Shown one piece after another: positions 1 to 7,911 of a stretch of 37,923 nucleotides of DNA (position 1 is the stretch's first letter; each line of letters begins with the position of its first letter). Source of the stretch: Hylemonella sp. UBA6679 (lineage in GTDB: Bacteria > Pseudomonadota > Gammaproteobacteria > Burkholderiales > Burkholderiaceae_C). The notes under the pieces are model-generated. The model ran no database searches. It had not been told where the DNA came from and was given only the letters and a program-made list of their open reading frames with translations. The translations under genes were made by a program, and so were the position numbers. The DNA lies in NCBI GenBank assembly GCA_002454975.1, contig DKJZ01000034.1, forward strand, positions 1 through 37,923, given 5' to 3'.

Positions 1-830
1 TGGTCGCGCACGATGCGCCACTTGCGCCCGGCCGGAAAACCTGCGCCCCCCAAGCCGCGCAGGCCTGAGTCTTCCATGGCTTTGACCACGGCTTCGGGGT
101 CTTGCGCGCCGCTGCTCAAAGCGGCAGCCAAAGCGTAGCCACCTTGCGCGCGGTAAGCGTCGTAACGCACGGTGCCAGGCGAGACCTCTTGCGCTTGAGG
201 TTGGGGAGAAATGCTTTGCTCAGCCAAGTCAGATGCTACAAAGTTCGTAGCGTCTTGGCTTGATGGGTGCTGGGTGAGGCCCGCACTCAATGCTTGAGCC
301 ACAGCCTCAGGCGTGGCCAGCAGCACCGGGTTTTGGTGCACCACGGCAACAGGCGCTTGCTCACACCGGCCCACACAAGGTGCCGCGACCACACGCACCT
401 CAGCGCCCAGAATGGCAGGCAAGCGGGTCAACAAATTTTGCGCGCCGGCCAGCTCGCAGCTCAGGCCATCGCACACCCGCACCGTCAAACCCGGGGCATG
501 GCCATCGCGCACCACCTCGAAGTGGTGATAGAAAGTGGCCACCTCGTACACCTCGGCCATGGGCAGGTTCATCTCTTTGGCCAGGGCCACCAGGTGGCGG
601 TCGTGCAGGCAACGGTAAGCGTCGTTGAGCTTGTGCAGGTGCTCAATGAGCAAATCACGGCGGTGGCCGTTTGCGGGACGCTCACCAATCAGGGCGCGCA
701 CCTCTGAGAGCGAGCTTGCATCAGCCTGGCGGCCTTTGAGTTTGCTTTTTGCACGAATGCGTTCGCGCAGGTCGTCCAGGGTGGCCAGGGCCACGGCTTG
801 TGTTTCTTTGGCTTGTCCGGGGTGGTTCAT
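1..830 (-). CDS. NAD-linked formate dehydrogenase diaphorase subunit, NuoE-NuoF fusion (5' part; runs off the window)
   Basis: Partial gene; the start is in the window and the C-terminal part lies beyond base 1. The visible 276 residues begin with a NuoE-like helical and thioredoxin-like [2Fe-2S] domain with likely ligands Cys120, Cys125, Cys152 and Cys156 (VCDGLSC and PCVGRC). A low-complexity linker follows at about 182-220, then the start of a NuoF-like domain with the glycine-rich NADH/FMN loop RGLGGAGFPAGRKW (258-271). Such subunits pass electrons to NAD+ in soluble molybdenum formate dehydrogenases, where the two domains are often separate proteins (FdsG and FdsB). HoxF of NAD-reducing hydrogenase is also a NuoE/NuoF fusion, but as I recall it lacks these cysteines. 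The ATG at 830 has GAGG upstream. Family assignment is good; the formate dehydrogenase role is inferred because the catalytic subunit is not in view. Confidence 0.8.
   Translation of the reverse strand, partial: MNHPGQAKETQAVALATLDDLRERIRAKSKLKGRQADASSLSEVRALIGERPANGHRRDLLIEHLHKLNDAYRCLHDRHLVALAKEMNLPMAEVYEVATFYHHFEVVRDGHAPGLTVRVCDGLSCELAGAQNLLTRLPAILGAEVRVVAAPCVGRCEQAPVAVVHQNPVLLATPEAVAQALSAGLTQHPSSQDATNFVASDLAEQSISPQPQAQEVSPGTVRYDAYRAQGGYALAAALSSGAQDPEAVVKAMEDSGLRGLGGAGFPAGRKWRIVRD
235..251. repeat. 17-base GCTA-N9-TAGC palindrome inside a coding region
   Basis: GCTACAAAGTTCGTAGC has 4-base inverted arms separated by 9 bases. On the minus strand it begins exactly at a codon boundary of the diaphorase gene and encodes ATNFVA (residues 194-199) in the linker between the NuoE-like and NuoF-like domains. 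Related copies are at 9868, 26180, 26572 and 36321. Confidence 0.6.
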
Positions 831-886
831 GCATGACCTCTTGTGATGGCGCGAGTGTTCACGCCACGCCTACAAGGGTCAAATTG

Positions 887-914
887 CTTATGCACATGGT
901 TTGATTCATTTCAA
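887..914 (-). promoter_or_regulatory. possible promoter and dyad ahead of the formate dehydrogenase gene
   Basis: Read on the minus strand, TTGAAA (909-914) and CATAAG (887-892) are spaced by 16 bases, about 57 bases before the ATG at 830. The -35 box lies within a perfect dyad TTTGA-N6-TCAAA (900-915), a possible operator. The rest of the 831-1118 gap is AT-rich compared with its surroundings and shows no gene. Weak, pattern-based call. Confidence 0.3.
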
Positions 915-1118
915 AAATGACGCGACGCAACAAGTGCCGACTCATTTCCAAGCAAGCGTTATCACCGCCTTCCTACCCAGGCGCCGACAGCGCAGCAGCC
1001 CCCATCATTGATGCACATCAAGGCTCAGCCACAAGTTTGTGATGACGCACGCGGGCGATGCTTCAATCGGCTCAGGCCTCCACGGCCCTTCTGCCAGCGC
1101 CACCCTACAAAGCGTTTC

Positions 1119-1640
1119 ATGACCTTGACCCTCAACCAAATTGCACAACAGGTGTCCGAACTCCGAACGGAACTCACCGATTTACGCAACACCTACAAAG
1201 GGGTCAGCAAAAATTACCTCATGGCCCTGTCCACCTTGAGTGACCTCACCATCCACAGCGCAGAGGCGGCCAAACGCGCCGCCAAGTCCACCGAACAGTC
1301 AAAGATTGCCGCCATGAACGCGATGATTGCCGCCAAGGAGGCGGCAGTTAACCCGCAGCTCTTCAAAGTGGTGGAGGCTGCTGTGAGCGCAGCCGTTGCT
1401 GCCGCGCTGGCTGCGGTCGAATCGGCGGCCGCCGCAGCGGCGGCTGCAGCGGCAGCATCAGCAGCGGTTGCACACCAGGCCGAAGCGTCCCTGCTCCAAG
1501 CGTCCTCAGAGGCCGCCTCAGCCTCCAGAATGGCCGCAGACGCTGCTGCGGAGGCCGTCAAGCTGTCCAACCAAGCCCGCGAAGTGGTGGATCAAGTCCA
1601 AAAAGCACCCCCAACCAAGCCCAGCCAGTCCACATCTTGA
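1119..1640 (+). CDS. alanine-rich coiled-coil protein of unknown function
   Basis: I do not recognise this 173-residue protein. It has no signal peptide or obvious membrane segment. Residues 1-75 look like an amphipathic helix with heptad-like spacing. From about residue 80 it becomes extremely alanine-rich, including an 11-alanine run near residue 103, and stays helix-favouring to a short polar tail. The run uses mixed GCN codons, so it is not a simple triplet expansion. The ATG at 1119 was chosen because the in-frame extension to 1008 is rich in Arg, Cys and His and unlike the rest; no clear ribosome site supports either start. It lies 31 bases upstream of the GGDEF/HD-GYP gene in the same direction, and both have helical N-termini, so a partner or scaffold role is possible but is only inference. 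Confidence 0.6.
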   Translation: MTLTLNQIAQQVSELRTELTDLRNTYKGVSKNYLMALSTLSDLTIHSAEAAKRAAKSTEQSKIAAMNAMIAAKEAAVNPQLFKVVEAAVSAAVAAALAAVESAAAAAAAAAAASAAVAHQAEASLLQASSEAASASRMAADAAAEAVKLSNQAREVVDQVQKAPPTKPSQSTS

Positions 1641-1671
1641 ACAAGCTGGCCTGGTTTAAGCGCTTATCTCA

Positions 1672-3243
1672 TTGGGTATTGAATTGGCCCCGATCAAGCC
1701 TCAAAGCCGTCGCGTGTCAGACGTCATGCAAAACCTGGCTTTGCTCAAAGCAGACATCGAACAGGCCAAACACCAAATCAGCTCGGTCATCTCACCACTG
1801 GCCTCGGTGCAGGCACGTTACATGGCGTCGCAAGATGCCTTGGTGGTGAGCGACACGGCCTTGTCGGCCTTGACCACGCTGCACACCAACAGCTTGGAGA
1901 CCATCCAGGCTGGCGACAAGGTGATCGACTTTTTGAAGCAAACCATCAGCAAACACGACCGGGACCAGCTCATCAAGACCCGCTCGATTGAAAAGCTCAA
2001 AGACATCATTGAAAAAAACAGGGTCAACCTGGCAGCCAGTGCGTCCGCCCTGAGTGCCGTCAACGAACTGGCGTTCAACGACGACCTCACTGGCCTGCCC
2101 AACCGCCGGCTGCTCAATGACCGCCTCAAGCAGATGATCGTCAGCAACAAACGCTGGGAGTCTTACAGCGCGGCTGTGTTTCTGGACCTCGACAAATTCA
2201 AGCGCTTGAACGACGAGTTTGGGCATGAGGCGGGCGACCAATTGTTGGTGGCTGTGGGCCAAAGGCTGAAAGCTTCTGTGCGCGAAACCGACACCGTGGC
2301 GCGCTACGGGGGCGACGAATTTGTACTGCTGCTGGGCAAACTGCAAGGCAACCTGGTCGATGCGCGGCGTGAAGCTGAGGTGATTGCCCAAAAGGTACTG
2401 CGCGCTTTGGCACCACCTTACACCTTGCAAATCACTGAGGGCGGCGAGCGAAAACCACTCCAGTACCAAAGCCTGGCCAGCTTGGGGGTGGTGGTGTTTA
2501 ACGGTGATGTTTCTGAAGAAAAAAGCATCTTGGATTGGGCCGATGAAGCCATGTATTGGTCCAAAAGCGAGGGGGGCAACACCGTGCGCTTTTACGATGC
2601 CGTGAACTCCACCGAGCAAACCCTCAAAAAACTCTACGAATTGGCCATCGACAATGACATTGAAACCAACGCCCATGGCCTGCGTACCCGCCAATTTGTC
2701 AAGGCACTGGCCCTGCGCTGCCAAGCCATGAACATCTACAAAAGCGAATTGGATGACCAAGCCATCGAGCGCATGTACAAAACCACCCAGCTGCATGACA
2801 TCGGAAAATCAAGGGTTCCTTACGAGATCATTCATAAAAATGGGCAACTAAGTTCAGATGAATGGGCGGTGATGAAAACCCACACCACCCTGGGTGTACA
2901 AATTCTCGATGAGGCAAAAAAGAAAAACAGCTGCCTGGTGAGTTTGTTGGCCACCGCCATGGACATTGCGGGCTACCACCACGAACGCTGGGATGGCTCA
3001 GGCTACCCCTATGGCTTGGCAGGCATCCACATCCCACTGGCGGGTCGCATCATGTGCATTGCCGATGTGTACGACGCACTCATCAGCCAACGCACTTACA
3101 AGCCAGCTTGGCGGCATGAAGATGCCTGCACAGAAATACTTTCGCAAAGTGGCAAGCAGTTTGACCCCTTGCTGATCGAGGCCTTCAAACGCGAGCAAGA
3201 CAACTTCAAAGAAATCGCCAAGGCCTACCAAGACGGCAATTAG
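1672..3243 (+). CDS. GGDEF and HD-GYP cyclic-di-GMP enzyme
   Basis: About 523 residues, cytoplasmic. Residues 1-125 are predicted coiled coil. A GGDEF diguanylate cyclase domain follows (DDLTGLPNRR near 137-147, active-site GGDEF at 213-217), with a canonical inhibitory I-site RETD (204-207) five residues ahead. An HD-GYP phosphodiesterase domain ends the protein: HD at 375-376 in LHDIGK, then HTTLG, HHERWDGSGYP (436-446) and DVYDAL. All metal ligands I can check are present. Both synthesis and hydrolysis of c-di-GMP are therefore possible; one domain may instead be regulatory. There is no receiver or membrane domain, so the input probably comes through the coiled coil. The start is uncertain: TTG at 1672, with GTG 1714 and ATG 1726 also in frame and none with a good ribosome site. 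The stop overlaps the stop of the convergent LysR gene by 4 bases. Confidence 0.88.
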   Translation: MGIELAPIKPQSRRVSDVMQNLALLKADIEQAKHQISSVISPLASVQARYMASQDALVVSDTALSALTTLHTNSLETIQAGDKVIDFLKQTISKHDRDQLIKTRSIEKLKDIIEKNRVNLAASASALSAVNELAFNDDLTGLPNRRLLNDRLKQMIVSNKRWESYSAAVFLDLDKFKRLNDEFGHEAGDQLLVAVGQRLKASVRETDTVARYGGDEFVLLLGKLQGNLVDARREAEVIAQKVLRALAPPYTLQITEGGERKPLQYQSLASLGVVVFNGDVSEEKSILDWADEAMYWSKSEGGNTVRFYDAVNSTEQTLKKLYELAIDNDIETNAHGLRTRQFVKALALRCQAMNIYKSELDDQAIERMYKTTQLHDIGKSRVPYEIIHKNGQLSSDEWAVMKTHTTLGVQILDEAKKKNSCLVSLLATAMDIAGYHHERWDGSGYPYGLAGIHIPLAGRIMCIADVYDALISQRTYKPAWRHEDACTEILSQSGKQFDPLLIEAFKREQDNFKEIAKAYQDGN

Positions 3244-4190
3244 GCGGCGAGCAACCCGCTGTGGGCAGCGGCGTGGCGCAGCCAGGCGGCGTCTTGCGCC
3301 AGGGTCAAGGCGGCGTCCAGGGTGCGCGGGGTACGCTCGGTTTTGAGCGCCATGAAACCCACAGGCGTGTGCAACTCGGGAGAGACCAAAGAGCGCGCCT
3401 GCAGCTCGGCGTGCGCGCGAAACGCCCCCACCAGCGCGCCAGGCATGATGCACGAGACCGAGCCGCTCATGAGGCTCAGTGCCAAGGTCAAGACGGAGCT
3501 GGTCTCCATCACCGGGGTCACGGTTGTGCCGGCCTTGGCAAAGGCCGCGTCCACAATGCGGCGGTTGTGCATTTCGGGGGTCATCAAACACAAGGCCGAC
3601 TGTGCGGCTTCTTGCCAAGTCATGGGCTGGCCGATGTGCAAGCTTGTCTGGGTTTTAAGGCTTGTTGGTGTATCCGCTTTGCTGACCCAAAAATAATGTT
3701 CGGCGTATTGCGGCAGGGCCAAAAAGGTAGCTGGGCGCGGGCGGTCGGTGAAGCCCAGCCCCAGGTCCAGGCTGAGGTTTTCCAAGCCGGCTTCAATGTC
3801 GGGCGAGCTCATGATGCGCACCACCGGGCGGATGCCAGGGTGGCGGGCTTGCAGCATGGCGGCAAAGCGCGCGGCAATCGGCTCGGCCGAAGGCACCGCC
3901 CCTAAGGCCAAGGTGCCAGCAGGTTTGCCCTGGCTGCTTTTGAAGTCTTGCGCCAACAGCTCTTGCTCATGCAAGAGACGCCGCGCGCTGGCCAGCATGC
4001 GCTGGCCCTCAGGCGTGAAACCCGCGAAGGTGCGCGAGCGCTTGACCAGCACCGCGCCGTACTCTTCTTCGAGCGCACGAATGGCGTTGGAGAGGGCCGG
4101 CTGCGTGACAAAACACGCCTGCGCGGCCCGCGCAAAATGCTGGTGCTCATCGAGCGCCACCAGGTAGCGCATGGAGACCAGCAGGTTCAT
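3240..4190 (-). CDS. LysR-type transcriptional regulator
   Basis: 316 residues, normal LysR length. The N-terminal winged helix-turn-helix is clear (MRYLVALDEHQHFARAAQ, then VTQPALSNAIRALEEE at about 28-43), followed by a periplasmic-binding-protein-like effector domain from about residue 90. Its start overlaps the mrp stop by one base (TGATG), so translation is likely coupled to mrp. The effector is not readable from sequence. LysR regulators often neighbour formate dehydrogenase operons in related bacteria, and one starts 2.4 kb away on the same strand, so control of that operon is possible but unproven. Confidence 0.88.
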   Translation of the reverse strand: MNLLVSMRYLVALDEHQHFARAAQACFVTQPALSNAIRALEEEYGAVLVKRSRTFAGFTPEGQRMLASARRLLHEQELLAQDFKSSQGKPAGTLALGAVPSAEPIAARFAAMLQARHPGIRPVVRIMSSPDIEAGLENLSLDLGLGFTDRPRPATFLALPQYAEHYFWVSKADTPTSLKTQTSLHIGQPMTWQEAAQSALCLMTPEMHNRRIVDAAFAKAGTTVTPVMETSSVLTLALSLMSGSVSCIMPGALVGAFRAHAELQARSLVSPELHTPVGFMALKTERTPRTLDAALTLAQDAAWLRHAAAHSGLLAA

Positions 4191-5281
4191 CAGGTGTCTT
4201 TGGAGATCTTGATCGAGGGAAACTTGCTCGAAAAATCTTTGTTCTTGGCAGCAATGGCCACCGCCACCTGACGAGCCACGGCCTTGTAAATACCTGCCAC
4301 TTCGCCGTCGGGGTCGGCCACCACGGTGGGCTTGCCGTTGTCGGCCTGCAGGCGAATTTGCATGTTGAGCGGCAGCGCGCCCAAATAGCTCATGCCGTAT
4401 TCAGCAGCCATCTTCTTGCCGCCGTCCACGCCAAAAATATGCTCGGCATGACCGCAGTTGGAGCAAATGTGCACCGCCATGTTTTCCACCAAGCCGAGAA
4501 TGGGCACGCCCACTTTCTCAAACATCTTGATGCCTTTTTTCGCATCCAACAAAGCGATGTCCTGGGGGGTGGTCACAATCACCGCACCGGTCATGGGCAC
4601 GCGCTGCGAGAGGGTGAGCTGGATGTCGCCCGTGCCTGGGGGCATGTCCACAATCAAATAGTCCAGGTCTTTCCAGTTGGTTTGGCGCAGCAACTGCTCC
4701 AAGGCTTGGGTGGCCATGGGGCCGCGCCAGATCATGGCTTCGTCTTGGGCGACCAAAAAGCCAATCGACATGACCTGCACGCCGTAGTTTTCCAGTGGCT
4801 CCATGGTCTGGCCGTCTTCGCTCTCGGGGCGACCATCGATGCCCATCATCATGGGCTGGCTTGGGCCGTAAATGTCGGCATCCAAAATACCCACACTCGC
4901 ACCCTCAGCCGCCAGGGCCAAGGCCAAGTTCACGGCCGTGGTGGACTTGCCCACGCCACCCTTGCCAGAGGCCACAGCCACAATGTTTTTCACACGTGGC
5001 AACAGTTGCACGCCACGCTGCACCGCGTGGGCCACCACTTTGGTGCTGATGTTGACCGACACATTGGCATTGGGCGCCACGCTCTTGGCCGCAGCAATCA
5101 GGGCTTTGCGAAAACCAGGAATCTGGCTCTTGGCAGGGTAGCCCAGCTCAACGTCAAACGACACATCGTTGTCTGTGACCGACAGGTTCTTGAGGGCCTT
5201 GGTGGTCACAAAATCTTTGCCCGTGTTGGGGTCCACCACGGTTTGCAGCGCGTCTGAGAGCGCTTGAACGGTTACCGACAT
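4190..5281 (-). CDS. mrp: Mrp/ApbC family iron-sulfur cluster carrier ATPase
   Basis: 363 residues. The N-terminus (1-80) is a MIP18/DUF59 domain. The ParA/MinD-like P-loop with two lysines reads SGKGGVGKST (105-114), and Cys273 and Cys276 in HICSNCG are the conserved CxxC that binds a bridging [4Fe-4S] cluster in a dimer. The family hands Fe-S clusters to apo-proteins in the cytoplasm. The ATG at 5281 has GGAG 8 bases upstream; an in-frame TTG just before it is less likely. mrp divergent from metG is the same arrangement as in E. coli. The Fe-S-rich formate dehydrogenase nearby is a plausible client (inference). Confidence 0.94.
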   Translation of the reverse strand: MSVTVQALSDALQTVVDPNTGKDFVTTKALKNLSVTDNDVSFDVELGYPAKSQIPGFRKALIAAAKSVAPNANVSVNISTKVVAHAVQRGVQLLPRVKNIVAVASGKGGVGKSTTAVNLALALAAEGASVGILDADIYGPSQPMMMGIDGRPESEDGQTMEPLENYGVQVMSIGFLVAQDEAMIWRGPMATQALEQLLRQTNWKDLDYLIVDMPPGTGDIQLTLSQRVPMTGAVIVTTPQDIALLDAKKGIKMFEKVGVPILGLVENMAVHICSNCGHAEHIFGVDGGKKMAAEYGMSYLGALPLNMQIRLQADNGKPTVVADPDGEVAGIYKAVARQVAVAIAAKNKDFSSKFPSIKISKDT

Positions 5282-5308
5282 CAAAATCTCCTGAATAACC
5301 CCTTAGTC

Positions 5309-5337
5309 TATCCAAGGTGGATTAGGCCTTGTGTCAA
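5309..5337 (-). promoter_or_regulatory. possible mrp promoter
   Basis: On the minus strand a perfect -35 box TTGACA lies at 5332-5337, about 50 bases before the mrp ATG. The -10 is poor: TGGATA at 17 bases spacing, or TAGACT at 21. Low confidence. Confidence 0.3.
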
Positions 5338-5432
5338 TCGTGGGATTGGGCTGGTTTAGAAAGTTATGGAGACACAAACCAGGAACTTGAGCAGGCTGGC
5401 AACTGTGCTTTGAGTAAGGCTACACCTCCAAA

Positions 5433-5630
5433 CAGGTATGCCGGGTGCTCTGCGGAGTGAGGTAAAGGAGGAGGCCGCAGGCCGGGGGACACGAACGCAG
5501 CGGAGTACCCGGCGTGCCTGTTTTCGCAAATAACTTGGCGCAGATGTTTGCTAAAGCTCAGCATCGCCCGGCCAGCGGATATTGACTCCGTTCGTGTCCC
5601 CCGGCCTTCGGCCTCCTCCTTTACCTCACT
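5433..5630. repeat. paired inverted repeat element with nested hairpin
   Basis: Two 41-base arms, 5456-5496 and 5590-5630, are inverted copies with one mismatch (GGCCGCAGGCC versus GGCCGAAGGCC in the centre, each itself a small hairpin). A second stem is nested around the first arm: 5433-5453 pairs with 5500-5520 over 21 positions, and the four non-Watson-Crick positions are all G-U pairs when read as plus-strand RNA. The design suggests a dispersed REP/MITE-like element present here in two head-to-head copies. I see no transposase and no other copy in the window. Confidence 0.65.
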
Positions 5631-5731
5631 GCGTCAACATCCACTGCCCAGGCTTTTGGGTTTGGGCATGGGCAATTCCAGGCTCTTCAGAAGACTAAAA
5701 TCGCACATTGACACTGATAAACGACGTTCCC

Positions 5732-7894
5732 ATGCCCCGCCAACTGTTCGTGACCACCGCCCTGCCGTATGCCAACGGCAATTTCCACATCGGCCACATC
5801 ATGGAATACATCCAGGCCGACACCTGGGTGCGGTTTCAGCGCATGCGTGGCTCGCATGTGAACTTTGTGGGGGCCGACGACACGCATGGCGCGCCCATCA
5901 TGATCGCGGCTGAGAAGGCGGGCAAAACACCGCAACAGTTCGTGGCTGACATTGCTGCGGGGCGCAAACCTTACCTCGATGGTTTTCACATTGCGTTTGA
6001 CAACTGGCACAGCACCGACGCGCCTGAAAACCACGCGCTGGCCAAACAGATTTACCTCGACCTGAAAAAAACCGGCCTGATTGAAAGTCGCACCATCGAG
6101 CAGTTTTTCGACCCGCAGAAAAACATGTTTCTGCCGGACCGCTTCATCAAAGGCGAGTGCCCCAAGTGCCACGCGAAAGACCAGTACGGCGACAACTGCG
6201 AGAGCTGCGGCGCGGTGTACGCGCCCACCGATTTGATCAACCCGTTCTCGGCCTTGTCGGGCGCCAAGCCTGAACTGAAAAGCTCGGAGCATTTTTTCTT
6301 CAAATTGTCAGACCCGCGTTGCGTGGCGTTTTTGGAAAAGTGGACGCAAGACGGCAAATTGCAACCTGAGGTAGCTAACAAAATCAAAGAGTGGTTCACC
6401 ATCCGCACCAACCCCGATGGCTCGAAAAGCGAAGGGCTAGGCGACTGGGACATCTCGCGCGATGCACCCTACTTTGGCATTGAAATTCCGGATGCACCAG
6501 GCAAGTATTTTTATGTGTGGTTGGATGCGCCCGTGGGCTACTTGGCCTCGCTGAAAAACTGGTTTGACCAGGGTGGCCCCAAGGCACGGTTTGGTGATGC
6601 GCGCAGCTTTGAAGCGTACATGGCAGCGGCTGATACCGAGCAGTACCACTTCATTGGCAAAGACATCGTGACTTTCCACACCTTGTTCTGGCCGGCCATG
6701 CTGCATTTCAGCGGCCGCAAGACGCCCGACAACGTGTTTGTGCATGGCTTTTTGACCGTGAACAACGGCGAGAAGATGAGCAAGAGCCGGGGCACCGGCC
6801 TGGATCCGCTCAAGTACCTGAGCCTGAAGATGAACCCCGAGTGGCTACGTTATTACTTGGCGGCCAAACTCTCGGGGCGCAATGAAGACATCGACTTCAA
6901 CGCCGAAGATTTCATGCTGCGCGTCAACAGCGATTTGATTGGTAAGTTCGTCAACATCGCCTCACGTGCTGCGGGCTTTTTGACCAAGCGCTTCGAAGGC
7001 CAACTTAGCCCCGCCTGCGACCCGCAAGGCCAGGTCTTGCTCGATGAGATTGCTGCGGCCAGCGAGCCCTTGGCAGCTTTGTATGAAGCGCGTGAGTTCG
7101 GCAAAGCCACCCGCGACATCATGGCCCTGGCCGACAAGGTCAATGCTTACACCGACGTGTTCAAGCCCTGGGACTTGGCCAAAGACCCCGCCAACAACCA
7201 GGCCCTGCACCAGGTGTGCTCGGTGCTCATCAACGCCTTTGCCATGCTCACCCGCTACCTGGCCCCCGTCTTGCCAGGCGTGGCGCAATCGGTGCAAGCC
7301 TTTGTGGGCTCGGACATGAGTACCTGGCAGCACCCCGGCCCGGTGCAACGCATCGCGCCCTACCAGCACCTGATGCAGCGCGTGTTGCCCGAGCAGCTTG
7401 AAGCCTTGTTTGAGCCTCCAGCCGGCACAGAGCCTGAGAAAGATGCTCCTAAAAAAGGAGCAGACGCCAAGAAGCCTGCGAAGAAAGAGGCAACGCCAGT
7501 TGACCCCAACGCCCCGGGCGGCGAGGCCATCGCACCCACCATAGGCATTGAAGACTTTGCCAAGATTGACCTGCGCATCGCAAAAATTTTGGCTTGTGAA
7601 GCGGTGGAAGGCTCCACCAAGCTGCTGCGCTTGACCCTTGATGTGGGTGAAAAAGACGCGAATGGCCAACCCCAAACACGCAACGTGTTTTCAGGCATTG
7701 CCAGCATGTACCAACCCGCTGATTTGGTGGGCAAGCTCACGGTGATGGTGGCCAACCTGGCGCCACGCAAAATGAAATTTGGCCTGAGCGAAGGCATGGT
7801 GCTGGCTGCCAGCCACGCCGACGAAGGCACCCAGCCCGGCATCCATGTGCTGCAACCCTGGCCTGGTGCGCAACCTGGCATGCGGGTGAGCTAA
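5732..7894 (+). CDS. metG: methionyl-tRNA synthetase
   Basis: 720 residues, a class I synthetase that attaches methionine to tRNA-Met. The HIGH motif is at 19-22 and KMSKS at 348-352. A zinc knuckle has Cys143, Cys146, Cys156 and Cys159, the form with a C-terminal extension. The last 115 residues are the EMAP/Trbp111-type tRNA-binding domain (IEDFAKIDLRIAKI onward), joined by a Lys/Ala/Pro-rich linker at about 565-600; this domain usually mediates dimerisation. The ATG at 5732 fits the family N-terminus MPRQLFVTTALPYANG; a TTG 24 bases earlier is less likely. Confidence 0.97.
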   Translation: MPRQLFVTTALPYANGNFHIGHIMEYIQADTWVRFQRMRGSHVNFVGADDTHGAPIMIAAEKAGKTPQQFVADIAAGRKPYLDGFHIAFDNWHSTDAPENHALAKQIYLDLKKTGLIESRTIEQFFDPQKNMFLPDRFIKGECPKCHAKDQYGDNCESCGAVYAPTDLINPFSALSGAKPELKSSEHFFFKLSDPRCVAFLEKWTQDGKLQPEVANKIKEWFTIRTNPDGSKSEGLGDWDISRDAPYFGIEIPDAPGKYFYVWLDAPVGYLASLKNWFDQGGPKARFGDARSFEAYMAAADTEQYHFIGKDIVTFHTLFWPAMLHFSGRKTPDNVFVHGFLTVNNGEKMSKSRGTGLDPLKYLSLKMNPEWLRYYLAAKLSGRNEDIDFNAEDFMLRVNSDLIGKFVNIASRAAGFLTKRFEGQLSPACDPQGQVLLDEIAAASEPLAALYEAREFGKATRDIMALADKVNAYTDVFKPWDLAKDPANNQALHQVCSVLINAFAMLTRYLAPVLPGVAQSVQAFVGSDMSTWQHPGPVQRIAPYQHLMQRVLPEQLEALFEPPAGTEPEKDAPKKGADAKKPAKKEATPVDPNAPGGEAIAPTIGIEDFAKIDLRIAKILACEAVEGSTKLLRLTLDVGEKDANGQPQTRNVFSGIASMYQPADLVGKLTVMVANLAPRKMKFGLSEGMVLAASHADEGTQPGIHVLQPWPGAQPGMRVS

Positions 7895-7911
7895 CAACCC
7901 CACAGCGCGCG

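Larger units (their letters stand above)
5282..5731. other. mrp-metG divergent intergenic region, repeat-rich, no gene
   Basis: This 450-base gap contains no convincing gene. It holds the possible mrp promoter, the inverted-repeat element at 5433-5630, and near metG a TAAAAT hexamer (5696-5701) that could be its -10 box but has no good -35 partner. A 66-codon minus-strand reading frame here is a by-product of the repeat. Confidence 0.6.

Noticed and set aside
1..830. HoxF of NAD-reducing hydrogenase
   Set aside because: Same domain fusion, but the four N-terminal cluster cysteines are present here and, as I recall, absent in HoxF; not fully excluded without the rest of the operon.
1008..1118. 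37-codon N-terminal extension of the alanine-rich protein
   Set aside because: Composition (Arg, Cys, His, Pro) does not match the helical protein and it has no ribosome site, although the ATG at 1119 also lacks one.
1424..1475. Triplet microsatellite in the poly-alanine stretch
   Set aside because: All four GCN codons are mixed, so it is not a simple repeat prone to regular slippage.
5364..5564. 66-codon minus-strand reading frame between mrp and metG
   Set aside because: It lies almost wholly inside the inverted-repeat element; its protein is a translation of the repeat with no ribosome site.
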